64,000 bases of DNA from Corinectria fuckeliana (lineage: Eukaryota; Ascomycota; Sordariomycetes; Hypocreales; Nectriaceae): NCBI GenBank assembly GCA_019137255.1, contig WPDH01000273.1, forward strand, positions 1 to 64,000. The letters are read 5' to 3'. This document shows positions 1-10,960 of the stretch, piece by piece; the first letter of the stretch is position 1, and every line of letters begins with the position of its first letter. The position numbers and the translations under genes are program-made. Under the pieces are notes generated by a model. It did not search any database. It was not told the origin of the DNA and was given only the letters and a program-made list of their open reading frames with translations.

Positions 1-50
1 GCCGCCCCAGCCAAACTCCCCACCTGACAATGTCTTCAACCCGGGTCGGT

Positions 51-347
51 CTAACATGTCTGGTCTGGTCGCCCTGCATATCGTCCACCGCTATCGTCCC
101 CATAAGGTATCGTCCGCCCAAAATCATGCACTGCGGCGCCAGAGCTTCGGTATAAGTGCCCAATGTTCCCCGCCAGCTTCATGACCTTGACCCTACCCTG
201 TAGTTCTTTGTGCCTCGGGCACCAAGTCGTCTCCGTGAAGTGAAAGCGATTTTCCTCCTTGTAGACCACAAACGATCCTCGGCCGATTCTTCCACGGCGC
301 ATTTTTCTTGTCGGACACCTTCCCAGGATACCCAATCTTCCGTACAA
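51..347 (-). CDS. possible small hypothetical protein or gene remnant
   Basis: An open frame on the minus strand reads without stops to a TAG at 51-53. The first ATG lies near 302, giving about 83 residues; the frame stays open upstream to 347 but without an ATG. The translated part is balanced in composition, with Phe-Val-Val-Tyr-Lys and Trp-Cys-Pro stretches, and looks more protein-like than most frames nearby. I do not recognise a family. It could be the last exon of a gene whose upstream part is lost. Confidence 0.25.
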   Translation of the reverse strand: MYGRLGILGRCPTRKMRRGRIGRGSFVVYKEENRFHFTETTWCPRHKELQGRVKVMKLAGNIGHLYRSSGAAVHDFGRTIPYGDDSGGRYAGRPDQTC

Positions 348-3300
348 AGCGATCAGGTGGCGAGCCTATTATTATATGGATGAGGACCCAGACTAACGTA
401 TCTACGGAGCCTGAGTGTTACCCCTCTCACGACGCCGGATTCATTCTTCGACAAAGGATGCAAGCAATTGCCAAATGTGGTTGAAGACAAAGGCTAGCGA
501 TTGCAATAAAAGAACTGCAAAATCTTCATTTGATCGAACTACGGTAATCCATTCGGCTGGTCTTTATCAGGCTGCCAGCACCATCCTGCGGCTGGGGGAG
601 GTGGAGGGAGAGAGGGGCGTCATGCTGGTGGTGGTGGTGGTCTGGCTTGTCGGCGCCAGCGTTTGCCGTCGAATTCGAATTCGGTCGAGTTGGTCTTGTC
701 GGGCTGTGGCTGGTCATTACTGACTGGTGCTACAGCAGTCAGCAGTCCGGACAGTTACAGTCATAGCATACTGTTGGCTGCCAGTTGATCCATGTGAATT
801 GCGTTGGAGCCGCAAGCGGAAGATGTAGGATCGTAAGCGTCAACAAATGTACTAGAGAGCATCACGTTAGAACCTCCACACCCACCCTTAAGTAACCACG
901 AGCCCAACTTGTAGTGACCGAGTGAAACAACCCTTGAACATATAAATGAGGGAACGTCGAATGCATGCGAGTGAACATGATGTACTTGGTTTGCATTTGA
1001 TGTGATTGTGAATGCAAATGTAGTAGTCACCAAGGATAGAGTGTAATGATAGAGTAGAGTCATGGAGTGAGGACCCCGAAGGAGCAGCCCCGGAGGCCAA
1101 GATTGCTTTAAGACAACGGGAGGGCGTGAGCGGTAGCGAACCCCATAAGGCAGCAGTGTATTCGCAGAAGCGCCCGAAAGCAGCACAAGGAATGATGAGG
1201 AGCGGGAGCAACGATCAACAAAAGGGAGCACCAGGGACCGACACAACACCAAGGGAAGCATCGCGACCGAACAAACATACACAAGAGGAGGGGCACCCGA
1301 CGAAAAGAAGAAGAAGGAGCGAAAGCGACTGTACCACCAAAACAGGAGAGGAGCGGACTCATTCCCTATAGACCCGAAGCGCTGCGGAGGGGAGACAGAA
1401 GGGGGAGCGACAGCGAGTCCCGTAGTCGTATACAACCTTGGGTCTACACCGCAGGGAACGGGTGTCGTGTGTCAACATCCAAAACCCTGACGTCGATAAG
1501 AGAGGAGACAAGCTTGCGAGTAACCGGACAGCAAGAGGAAAGAACGAGGGGGCGAGTGGAGGCTAGTCATAAGGGCAGAGAGCGTGGAGACACGGCGGAG
1601 GACGAATTTAGAGGGAGGAGCGCCCAACGCACCTAGAGGGTATAGAAGGATGTCGACGGAGGCGAGGAGAGGGTCACGACCAACTTGGACCTGCAAATAT
1701 TCTTTTTCACAGACAGTCACAGAGGGACTTGAGCTACGCTCTTTCGCCCACAACCGCAACAAGAGTGAGGACCCGAGGACTTTGTCCAAACAGCACGGAA
1801 ACAAGTCGTTTCACGACTCGACGCGAAAGAATTTGCTAAACTCTGCCAGCGACGGGAAATTCCGTCATCTGATTACCCGTCGACTTCTTGTCCGCCCAGG
1901 CCAGTTCTGTTCCCAGCGGAAACTCAACCATGGCCACGCGACCTCTACGCAAAAATCGGAACGCGAGCTCTTCGCAGTTACCAGATGGGTTTTTCGATGT
2001 CGGCCATCAAGCGAGAGTGTACGGCCGAGCACCCTCAACGGGAGAGGAAACAGGTCGAGTGAGAGAGCATCAGCTCCACGCGTGCGATTCCCGGGTTCCT
2101 CTTCGCCCGTTCGCTACTCGTCCTAGTTCGAGGCCGACATGAATGATGTTTGACGAGAACGAGCTCGAGGCGCGACGGAGCAAGCCAGAGGAAGTTGACG
2201 GCATCACTGCCACCCCGCTCCGGCACATCGACTTCAACAGCGGCATCAAACCGCACCTCTTGACAAGAATCACCAACAACCTCGGCAAGGAGATGAAGCT
2301 GGCCTCTACCTCGGCGACGAGCTCTCATTCTCTCCGCCGGTGCTAACCAGGAGGTGGTATCATGCCGGCGTGTATGTGGACCATGGTATCATCGTCAAAG
2401 TTCTCCATGGCCATAGCATCAGCGACGTCGCTGTATGCCAGGCGCACCAGCGAGAGCAAATTGTGCATAGCTCGGAGCAGGCTATGGACGACCCGCGCAT
2501 CCAGCACTCTACTATCTACTGCACGGCACCCAGACAGTACTCTGAGTACGGCTGCATACGGTCACAGCACCAGTCACACACGTGCATGAACTCGCTGAGG
2601 GGTCAAAGACGAAGAAGCACTTATTCGAGAGAACAAAGAACGAGGTATTGTTCCAGATGCAGACCTGCCGCGAGAGAGCGAGCCAGAGCCGGATAGGCGG
2701 AACTTGAGAGGCCAGCTCTTCAGAATCTACCACCCGGCAGGGACTGAGACGAATTTCGAGTACGGCTTCACGCACACGAATGCACTCGGCTAGGTCACCT
2801 CTGCCTAGAATGTGTCCTCTCCCCACACTCCCAGCCGAGCCTCAAGTATCGCTACCCCGATTTCGCCTTTATCCGAGACATGCCCCCCCCCGCGACGAGT
2901 GCCTTTGCCATCTCTACGGCGAATCATCATGGAACGTTGAGGTACATAAACCCGTGCTCGACTGGGTGCTGCGCATCGGCTCTCTAGACGGGGAAGGAAG
3001 CCTTGATCGACTTGATGTACTACCCCTCAGCGCAGGGCAAAAAATACGCACGGTCCAGGATGGTGGACTTGCCTGGACCCCGAGGTCTTCAACGGCCCCG
3101 TCTTCAACCCCATCAAGTTTGTCTGCTATCCCCACGATGGAGTTTACCGTCAGTCCTTGGACATGGGTGACCAGCAGCAGAAGCAGAGCAGACACGGCAC
3201 ACTGCACGGGCACGACACCCGACACCCGACACCCGACACCCGTCCTGCCCAGCCGTGCAGTGGACCGTGTCTGACCATCAGCTGTCGGGTCCCCTTGCCC

Positions 3301-3374
3301 CTGCCCCCCTCTGCTGCCCCCCTCTGCCGTGCGCAGTCCATGCTCGTTGCTGTGTGCAATGAGTGAGTGAGTGG
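348..3374. other. no supported gene; degenerate coding-like fragments
   Basis: No intact gene can be supported. Short coding-like stretches appear in several frames: around 1930-2130, 2143-2346 (plus, an open frame of 67 codons starting MMFDENELEARR) and 3070-3180 (plus, a run containing FNPIKFVCYP preceded by a frameshift). They cannot be joined into one product with plausible introns. The last fragment runs directly into a GC-rich simple repeat at about 3190-3245 made of CGACACC units. I read this as decayed coding sequence. Confidence 0.4.
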
Positions 3375-3447
3375 CCTGAACCAGATCCTGAGCCATTTTG
3401 CCAGTATCGTTGACCGCGGGCCCAAGTCCTCGCCGGAATGCCCCACT
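3375..3447 (+). repeat. dispersed composite repeat, copy 1
   Basis: First of four copies in the window of a 40-73 bp sequence with the core GACCGCGGGCCCAAGTCC. The other copies, on the opposite strand, are at 8262-8332, 13441-13482 and 52441-52493. In the first three copies a GC-rich tandem repeat built on GCACTGCACGGG lies 5' of the core in the core's own orientation, here at about 3190-3245. The translated core (LNQxLSxFASIVDRGPK) is shared but embedded in unrelated frames, so the similarity is at DNA level. Confidence 0.75.
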
Positions 3448-4792
3448 TCTCTCTGCCAGCGTTTACGGTGCGCTGTGACCACTGCGATTGCTGCGACTGC
3501 TATAGCACATCCATCACGTCGGATTTCCTGCCACGAACAGAAGCTCAATGCCCGAGCTAGACACATTCCGTGCAGGCAGCGAGGACGCATACCACACTGG
3601 GTTCGATGGCTGATGACCCTGGACGGGAGGGACTGATGCGCCTCTGTTAGAGGTCGAGGATCGAACTGTTCTACCGTCGGGCTCCTGTCGAAGCTCCTGT
3701 CGAGGCTGGAATCGAGTTTAGGTCAGAATTGAACGTCGTTGGAAATTATTCGGACCAAACAAAGGCAGCGAGGGTAGGAAAGCTTCTTACACTTACCAAG
3801 TTGCCGAGATGCGCCCAGACTCCCCTGCTGGTAAGAATCGACGAGATCCTGTTGGTGGGTGACCACCTATTATGACAGATATGACCTGCCCAACAGCAAG
3901 GTGCCTCGCCTTTTGGTGTAGCGGTCATACTGACAGATCCCAATGACTCCAGCCCCCATCCCCCATCGCAGCCATCCCTGCGTTCGAGAGGTGGATAACC
4001 AGCATGTCGCTGCCTTAGGCAGGACTCACGGGCTTGGCGCCACCGACCACCGCCGTCTGCTGCCCCCGTTGCTCCTGCCCGTCGATAGGCAAGCCCGAAC
4101 AACTAATAACACCGCCAACAATGGCTGACCTACCAACCTACCGACCAACCGACCATCCGGCAATCGACCTTTGCTCGCCTCTCCAGCCTTGCTGCCCTGC
4201 GCGCTCGAGCTTTGCATCGTCCTGATGAGCAAATACAGCAGGCACCCGACCCTTTACGGGCACTGCACACAGCACAAAATGCCGTCCGATGGCCTTATTG
4301 TCTTGCCGTAACGGGTAAGACGGAATCAGTCAAAGCCCTGGGTGTGCAGCTGGGTAGATTCACCCTCGTCTTCTGCTGTGACGATACCTTTGACTTCCAG
4401 GCCTGGGCCGAATCTTACTGGGCATCTGTCAGTCCTCATCGACCCCCCTGTACCACTGTCTAAACTCCTGCGAAGTAAGAGGAAAGACACGAAAGCGGCC
4501 ATGTTCCAGCGAGGATGGATGCCCACGTCCCTGGGGCCAGACATATTGAATGCCGTTGCGTCCGGACTTGTCTTTCAGCACGAATCCCTCGGCAACATCC
4601 GTCAGGTCGTTGCGAAGTTGTCCGTATACCCAAGCTGGGCTTTCGAGACACAGTTCCGATGATGAGAGTGGCGCGCTCCATCTTCATCAGATCCCCTCGG
4701 CCACCAATCAACCTGTCGACAGTTGAGGATGACTCTCTTCCACTCCAAGCCAGGCCAGTACACCTTCTTGACACTCAGAGGTTGACTAGGGG

Positions 4793-6635
4793 CAAACCGC
4801 TGTGGGTAGACTTTGTGCCTCTCAACAAGGTTGGAGATTGGGTCGACGAGGAAGACTCTGCCGGCCGCCGACCCGGGTTGCCTTGGCACGGCACGGCACA
4901 GCCCGTCACTCTCCGTCACTCTCCGTCACTCTGACCACTCTGGTCCTCGTCCCAGCAAGCAACCTCTGCCCAGGAGGGGCACGACAGCGGCCTAGAGAAG
5001 GTTGAGAAGCAGCTCCGGAAATGTCTTCTTGCGGACGACATACAGCTTAAGAGTCCCGGCTGCCCTCTACCCCCAACAGACAGCATTGCCGACAACCTAG
5101 AGATACAGACGTATGGATTCTCCTTCTTAGGGGCGTATCAAAATGCCTGGTGGTCTGAAAAGTGTAAGATGCTACTACAAAACAGGATCAGCAGCGACGA
5201 GTCCCTCTCTTCGACCTTTACCCTGGACGGGCAGTTGAACATGACAGAATGCCAAGCCTATCTGGCTAACGTCGAGCAGCTATTACAGCAGCTCGCTACT
5301 CGGGCACGACACACTGCACGGGCACGCCGTATCGTTGGTCATCTGGTCCAGTGGTGCACACTACGGATGATCGACAGGAGGCTTTGTGCCTGTGGACTGT
5401 CGACGCACAGTCACGCCTTCGACTATCGCTCTGGTTTCAAGCCCTCGTTCTTGTTCCCTCGCTCTTGTTTTCGATTTCTCGCGCCCTTCGAGCCTTGGTC
5501 TTCGTCGCCATAAGCAAGTACACGCCCGTCTCGAACAGGGCACGGCATAGCACTCTTCGGGGGGGGGGGGGGCAAGTCGACCCGACACCAGACAGGGACA
5601 GAAGCCTGCCAAGCCTGCCGGTGGCATGTGGGAGGGCACAAGTACAACCGTCAGTCACACGCCTTGTCTCTCTTGGGTCGTGTTTCCAGGCACAATCTAA
5701 ACGGCCCACCGGTCGCCCATCCGGTGCCCGCTGGGAGGTCATCTACGAGATGGGGGTTCTCAGTCGTTGAGTTTTCGACGATCCGTCCCGACGGCGAGAT
5801 GGAAGCACATCTCGAATCCGGCGCTTCCTCTTTCTCCCGCCACGGCGCTGGCACCGCTGACACCATACGAAAAAGATGACCCTTCTAGAGTTGCCGCCTT
5901 CCAGCTCCTCAACTTCCCTTAGACCGACAACCTGCCTCAAACAAGAACGCGCAACGTAATCGGGAGTCCAGGCACCGTCAAGTTTCCTAAGCGGCTCATA
6001 GACTCCTTTACACAACCCGGACGGGGGTCCCAGCTAATTCTTTTACAATTCCCATCCGGTTGGTAGCTGTCTACTCGCAGACGACACGTCAAGAAACGAA
6101 AGGCGGGACTACAATGCATGGCGAGAAAGAAAGCCGACTGCAACGAAACGGAAGACAAGCTTCGCCTATGGCACGACCAGACTTAATTTCCCTCTATTTT
6201 CTCAACGCCATCAAACGTACCTATCTACCGCCCTTCTGTCTGCCGTCCACATCAGCAACACCACCTCCAGCAAGAACCGGTTCCAACCCGAGTACGGAAT
6301 CCCTCTACATCGATGTGGCATCATCCCTTATCAGCAACTACACGACGATCCGATTTGGCTCGACAGCAGCGTGTACCTGGATGACTCTGCAGCCGTTCTT
6401 CCTCGGCGATGCTTGGAAGCACCCCCTTTCAACAACGTCTTGTGGGTTGGAGGATTGAGCCATCCGGGAAGATTGTTCCACATCAGGATCCTCTCCTCGT
6501 GCCAACTTTGAAGTTCCCTGGTGATGCTGACAAGGTCAGTCAGTCGATGACTCTTCTTCCTGGCCTACTCCAGAGACTGCCATCAGGGAAGTCAAGGAAG
6601 TCAAGGACGACAAAGGGGAAGCCGAATGGAGTTGA
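4793..6635 (+). pseudogene. degenerate unidentified gene, long copy (copy A)
   Basis: Coding-like blocks lie in order but in different frames. At 4793-4860 a block reads GKPLWVDFVPLNKVGDWVDE. From about 4983 to 5340 an open frame runs for over 110 codons without an ATG at its head (contains GFSFLGAYQNAWW). At 5395-5520 a hydrophobic segment is membrane-like. At 6543-6635 the tail reads DSSSWPTPETAIREVKEVKD and ends in TGA. Between them are stops, a poly-G run at 5558-5571 and GCACGG simple repeats. A shortened paralogue sits at 13767-14030, so the blocks belonged to one unit. The family was not recognised. Confidence 0.45.
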
Positions 6636-6669
6636 CAGTCAGTCAGTCAGTCAGTCAGTCAGTCAGTCA
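6636..6669. repeat. (CAGT)n microsatellite directly after a stop codon
   Basis: About eight tandem CAGT units begin at the base after the TGA that ends copy A. The same tetranucleotide array follows the stop of the paralogous copy B at about 13999-14030. The microsatellite was therefore part of the duplicated unit. Confidence 0.9.
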
Positions 6670-6829
6670 ATTAACCCCCAACTCTCGAGTGCTCTATGAT
6701 CCCCTGGCCTTTCCCAGACAGTGTCGCGGTGGGGCGGCACGGCACAGCACCAGACAGCACCAGGATCGGCCTACCACCCTGGCTGAGAGGGCAACTACGG
6801 GAGATTTGCATCTGTGAGGTAATCAAGAC

Positions 6830-7255
6830 AATTTGGAATCAGCCTTTCACCAGATACGCCTAGATCGTCGAAAGGGACCTCACCAAGGCAGAAATGCTCG
6901 ACTACCACTCCTAGCCGACCAAGGTCCTTGGGGTATGCATTCTCAGCCGTGGCGAAGATGGTGCTTGGAGCGCCTAAGGAAGAACAGCAGTGGTGGGCCG
7001 AAAATGTCGACTACGTTGTCGAAGCTTCCCGGAATTTGGGCGCAAGGCCCTAAAACATTCCAAGGTCGGTGCCAAGATCTCACACAGCAGACGGGGGCAG
7101 CAGACAGCATACTGCAACGGGCATGGGCTGCACACAGGCAGGTTTGGGGTCGCATCGCAATGGCGTTACCCAGCCATCTGCGAAATGACGCAGTCGTCGA
7201 GAACTTCCGTGCAGCGCTGCGTGAATTGAAGGAGCTTGACCGCTGTTGCCCTTGA
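6830..7255 (+). pseudogene. unidentified gene fragment
   Basis: The plus strand holds coding-like stretches in two or three frames. One contains VERDLTKAEMLDYHS and then TKVLGVCILSRGEDGAWSA, each interrupted by a stop. The last, at about 7118-7255, reads RAWAAHRQVWGRIAMALP and continues to a TGA at 7253-7255. It may be the 3' part of the unit at 4793-6635 or a separate gene. No family recognised. Confidence 0.25.
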
Positions 7256-7594
7256 TCATCCACCGCCAATACGGATAACGACTTGAGAGCTGGATCATGG
7301 AGCAAATGGAAGAATCGGTCACAACAAAAAAGAAAACAACAAGTACAAGAACAGACAATATAAACATGCAGTGAGCAGTTCCCTTGAATTCTGGACCAGC
7401 CCGGCCCAGTTGAACCGACAAGAAACACAGGACGGGACTGTCTGCCAGCAGTAATTTGCGTCCAGACAGGCAACTGCACACTTCACGGGCACGGCACAGC
7501 ACACAGCACGGTCAGTAGAGGCACAGGGTAAGTCTATTTACTGTGTTGCTTTTTTTCATCTAACAAGGTATGAAGGGAGGCTTTTAAAACCAAA

Positions 7595-7960
7595 TAATTA
7601 ATAATTGTCGAGTCAGAGTCCTTGCTCTGTGAGAAGCACAACGGCAAAACAAAACATTCCTGTTGCAGGACAAGCGTGAGCTAGTGAACCTGGTAAGAGA
7701 TTTAGATGGGAGCGACATACCTTGGACGATGCTTGTCAACTCGGAGTCTTTGCTCTGTGAGAAGCAGAACGGCAACACAAAATCATTCCTAGTTGAACAT
7801 AAGTGTAAGCTGGCGAACATAAATGTAAGCTGGCGAACATTGAGAAGAGTTAGGAGTGACTTACCTTGTACGATCTGTGTTGGGGAGTCGCGCTTAGAAG
7901 AAGTTGCCTTGGGGAGGCGAGAAGAAGTTGCCTCGTGGAGGCGAGAAGAAGACTCGGCCG
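7595..7960 (+). repeat. dispersed element, inverted partner of 10715-10960
   Basis: Two blocks match the reverse complement of 10715-10960: an AT-rich start (AATAATTAATAATT) followed by GTCAGAGTCCTTGCTCTGTG, and a block around 7884-7925 containing GGGGAGTCG then GAAGAAGTTGCC. The element also has an internal direct repeat: GAGTCYTTGCTCTGTGAGAAGCA occurs at about 7617 and 7744, followed in each case by a related 50-bp stretch. It looks like a decayed mobile or repeat element. No transposase or terminal repeats could be defined. Confidence 0.5.
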
Positions 7961-8104
7961 AGAGGGTCTTCGTCCATCTCGTCATCTTCATCCGCGCCCT
8001 CGTTCTCCTTGTTCTCATCCGATGAGAGTCGGATCTCATGAACAGGTAGCCTGCCAAGTGTTATTAGCGGACTGCGGTAATGAGGACACGGGACATGGAC
8101 CTAC

Positions 8105-8235
8105 TTCATCGCCAGAGGCGAGAAATGCATCGCGTTGGCAGTGCACACGGTTGATGCTGAAAGCCATAAAGGCTGTGGTGGGCGTTTGGCATGTTTGGGA
8201 TGAAAAGGTGACGAGCAGATGTTCAATGGCGGGAC
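8105..8235 (-). repeat. inverted duplicate of the 5' end of the APH-like gene
   Basis: The reverse complement of this stretch aligns with 8553-8690, the start of the APH-like pseudogene, at roughly 80 percent identity by eye. Shared landmarks are CATGCCAAACGCCCACCACA and CAACGCGATGC followed by TTTCTCGCCTC. The two arms are separated by about 315 bp holding repeat copy 2 and a 12-bp minisatellite. Confidence 0.75.
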
Positions 8236-8261
8236 AGGTAATGGCGGTTGGTGGGTAGGGT

Positions 8262-8332
8262 GGGGCGGTCTGGCAGGGACTTGGGCCCGCGGTCAACGAT
8301 GCTGGCAAACTGGCTCAGCATCTGGTTCAGGC
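8262..8332 (-). repeat. dispersed composite repeat, copy 2
   Basis: Minus-strand copy of the element at 3375-3447, with the core GACTTGGGCCCGCGGTCAAC visible on the plus strand. The GCACTGC minisatellite follows at 8361-8420, which is 5' of the core in the element's orientation, as in copies 1 and 3. Confidence 0.8.
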
Positions 8333-8360
8333 ACACAGCAGACACGGTAGGTACACTGGG

Positions 8361-8420
8361 GCACTGCAACAGGCACTGCAGCGGGCACTGCAGCGGGCAC
8401 TGCAGCGGGCACTGCAACAG
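8361..8420. repeat. 12-bp minisatellite, five units
   Basis: Five tandem 12-bp units of the form GCACTGCARCRG, the middle three identical (GCACTGCAGCGG). The array lies in the spacer of the inverted duplication of the APH-like gene. Confidence 0.95.
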
Positions 8421-8552
8421 ACACGCGCACGGTACGGCCCAGACAGTCGTACAGTGTACCGTGCCGTGCACCGTGCTGTCCTGCAATACCTGGCCCACAA
8501 TGACCCACCCATATGGCCGTGGATGGTCGCAGAGAACCTTCCCCATCACCTC

Positions 8553-9319
8553 CCGCCACTCAACGTCTACTCATCACCTTTTCAACCTCAACATGCCAAA
8601 CGCCCACCACAGCCTTCACGGCTTTCGGGATCAAATCGTCGAGGCCCGCGTGCACCGCCAACGCGATGCCTTTCTCGCCTCCATCTCGGAGCCCCATGTT
8701 TGCAACCTCGCCAAATCCTTCCGCAACGACATGAGCTGCCGTCTCTTTCAGCCTCAGGCTCGCGGGAGCTTCAATGTCTGCTACTTCGTCGAGTTCGACG
8801 ATGCGGTACGATGGGTGGTGAGAATCCCTCTGACGCCATGCCTCGCCTTTGGCGCGAGAAGCAAGCTCGAAAGCGAGATCGCGACCATGAAGTAGGTTCC
8901 AAGTCCAGCTGATAGCATCCAATGCCCTCTTGCGAAGTCGCAATAGCATTTTCGATGCACGCTTCGGGCGAGAAGCTCTCTACCACCATCACCTGTTCCG
9001 TCGCTTCACCAACCAATGGGTAGATCGCGAGTGCGATGGCGGCCCATTCGTCTTGGTCCATGGTGACTTGCAACCATGGAATCTTATTCTTAACCAAGAC
9101 GAGGAAATTGTCTCAGTCATCGATTGGGAATGGAGCCGTATCGTGCCGCGCCAGTATTTCCTACCTCCGCTATGGCTTAAGCCGTTAGATTTTACTCAAC
9201 TTGCTCTTCCTGTGGTATACGATTACTGGCTGGGCGCCTTCAATGAGCTGCAGGACAATCTGGAGAAACGTGAGGTTGAGCGATACGGTACCGCCCTCCT
9301 CCACCGCGAATGGACATAG
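8553..9319 (+). pseudogene. APH-type phosphotransferase family remnant with internal deletion
   Basis: Two pieces of one fold are visible. The first, at about 8594-8895, reads through a glycine-loop-like segment (RGSFNVCYFVEF) and VVRIPL to a TAG at 8893-8895. The second, at 8930-9319, has the hallmark kinase-like motifs of the family: VLVHGDLQPWNLIL (HGDxxxxN catalytic loop) and VSVIDWEWS (metal-binding Asp). The stretch normally between them is much too short, so an internal deletion has removed the middle of the domain. Fungal APH-fold proteins usually exceed 350 residues; about 230 remain here. The 5' end has been copied in inverted orientation at 8105-8235. Confidence 0.75.
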
Positions 9320-9387
9320 GCAACGCACAGTACGAGGGCGACTCTGACCTCCCGGAGCGTGTGCAGCAGTTTCTCCAACAAGATTCC

Positions 9388-9610
9388 ACCCGGGAAGACT
9401 TGAACCAAAGGAAGTTGAAGGAAAATGCCCATTATGAAGACGAGCTTGCTCAGCTTCGACAATCACCTTTACACCAAACAGAGACTTCTTGCGAGGGTGG
9501 TACCGATATCACCCGGGAAGACTTGATCCAAAAGGAGTTAAAAGAAGCCCATCATGAAGATGAGCTTGCGCAGCTTCGGCCATCACCTTCACGCTAAATA
9601 GAGACTTGCG
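9388..9610 (+). repeat. two-unit direct repeat of about 124 bp
   Basis: ACCCGGGAAGACTTGA begins both units, at about 9388 and 9512, and both end near GAGACTT then GCGAG. The encoded stretch (REDLNQRKLKE and REDLIQKELKE, each followed by DELAQLR) is also repeated. The unit probably derives from the C-terminal part of the APH-like gene or the gene next to it. Confidence 0.8.
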
Positions 9611-9638
9611 AGGCCTACAAGAGCACAAGTGTTGCACG

Positions 9639-10052
9639 TCAGGTCTCCAATATGCCTTCCTGACGTTTCTTGCCCTCTTTTCCCTCTGGGGTGGTACCAT
9701 TGCGCCAATTATTATGGCTACCAGACTTCTTCGGTTCGGGCCTCATCCCTCCGCTTTCTCCATGTCCCTGCCACTCAACTCGCCATGGCTGTATCCGCAG
9801 TTGTCGTGGCTGTGGCATCACTCGCCCATTGGGGGCGCTCCTCACGGGGGCAAGGCCATCGGTCTTCAAGAATCTTACACACGTCTCCCTGAGGCCGCTT
9901 GTGAAGTCCTGGTTTAGCGTTTCCAAGAGATGAGTTACCAAGTCACGCTCATGGCTCCCGAGTGATGCATCGAGATGCTTCTGCAGGAGATTTGCGCCTT
10001 GTGCGAGATGAGCCTGGAACTTGGCCTCATCAAAGTCAATTTCCGAAGACAT
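9639..10052 (-). CDS. hypothetical protein, 137 residues, doubtful 3' half
   Basis: A minus-strand frame from an ATG at 10050-10052. The first 70 or so residues look genuine: MSSEIDFDEAKFQAHLAQG, then a Leu-rich, probably helical stretch. The second half is rich in Pro, Arg and Gly and overlaps a plus-strand hydrophobic frame, so the true end may be an unrecognised splice. It starts head to head with the RBR remnant at 10053. No family recognised. Confidence 0.35.
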   Translation of the reverse strand: MSSEIDFDEAKFQAHLAQGANLLQKHLDASLGSHERDLVTHLLETLNQDFTSGLRETCVRFLKTDGLAPVRSAPNGRVMPQPRQLRIQPWRVEWQGHGESGGMRPEPKKSGSHNNWRNGTTPEGKEGKKRQEGILET

Positions 10053-10435
10053 CGCGAACTACTAGAGTATGCTGATATCCAACGTTACGCCAACCAGCAG
10101 ACCGTCATGAGGTATGTTTATTGAACGGTTGTCGGACGAGCCAGACCTGACTTGGAGATAGGTACGAGACGTTGGCTCTCCGCGCAGCCATGTCAGAGGC
10201 CTATAACTTCGCCTAGTGTACATCTGGCTGCGGCTCTCGGCAGATCCACGAATCTGGCCAAGCGCAGCCCATCGTCACTTGTTTGCACTGTAACCACCGT
10301 TTTTGCTTCCACCACAACGTTCCCTGGCACGAGAATCTTTCCTGCGACGAATACGACCAGCATGATGGTTCGCTCAATGGTCTCATAGCTCGAAGAATCC
10401 GCACTCGATCCCCTATCGTCAAAGTACGAGGCTAG
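10053..10435 (+). pseudogene. RBR-type (IBR domain) E3 ubiquitin ligase remnant
   Basis: Two exons are visible. The first (10053-10111) encodes LLEYADIQRYANQQTVMR. A 50-base intron (10112-10161, GTATGT...TAG) follows. The second encodes YETLALRAAMSEAYNFA, then a TAG stop, then CTSGCGSRQIHESGQAQP, IVTCLHCNHRFCFHHNVPWH and SCDEYD. The ordered Cys and His residues and CTSGCGSRQIH are typical of the IBR zinc-binding domain of fungal RBR ligases. The stop replaces the Trp usually seen before CxSxGC (TGG to TAG). The RING1 half and the catalytic RING2 are missing, so the copy is truncated at both ends as well as interrupted. Confidence 0.75.
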
Positions 10436-10443
10436 CGGGCTAG

Positions 10444-10470
10444 ACACACACACACACACACACACACACA
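10444..10470. repeat. (CA)n microsatellite
   Basis: Thirteen to fourteen uninterrupted CA units just after the open frame of the RBR remnant ends. Beyond it (10486-10707) a plus-strand frame containing AQLKDRYRAWERHTKAHIDT may be another broken piece of the same gene. Confidence 0.95.
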
Positions 10471-10714
10471 AGGACCGTCACCGAGTCTAGAGAATGGCAT
10501 CGCCCAACTAAAGGATCGGTATCGGGCCTGGGAGCGTCATACGAAAGCACATATCGATACTTCCACTGATATGGCGTCCAAGAAAACCTCAAGGCCCACG
10601 CTTGAGTCCAAAGCAGGTTTGCGCCTCGACCTCACGGATATGTCGCTGTGTGAGTCAGCGGTGCTCGGGAAAAGAGGACGGGCTCCTAGGATCGTGCTTC
10701 CGCGTGCTTGACAG

Positions 10715-10960
10715 CTACCTGTGCACGAGATCCGCCTCCCCGCGGCAACTTCTTCCAAGCATACGATACACGACTCCCCGACACGGAAGACAGTCGCACG
10801 GATCTATTTTGTCGACCTCCCTTATCTACGTCATGCCGCAAAGCGTTGGTCTTGGTCGTCATGTCTCTCTGCCTCTCACCGAGCAAAGACTCTACCTCGC
10901 ACAGAGCAAAGACTCTGACTTGAGAATTATTAATAATCTCAATTAATAGTATGCTAACTA
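10715..10960 (-). repeat. dispersed element, inverted partner of 7595-7960
   Basis: On the minus strand this reads AT-rich sequence, then GTCAGAGTCTTTGCTCTGTG, a second AGAGTCTTTGCTC, and farther on GGGGAGTCG and GAAGAAGTTGCC. This is the same order as on the plus strand at 7595-7960. No coding region is evident. Confidence 0.5.

Noticed and set aside
1126..1371. 81-codon basic plus-strand frame opposite a 224-codon minus-strand frame.
   Set aside because: Both are of biased composition, overlap each other, and show no domain or splice context.
6636..6669. Regular short repeat considered as a CRISPR-like array.
   Set aside because: It is a contiguous tetranucleotide microsatellite without spacers, in a eukaryotic genome.
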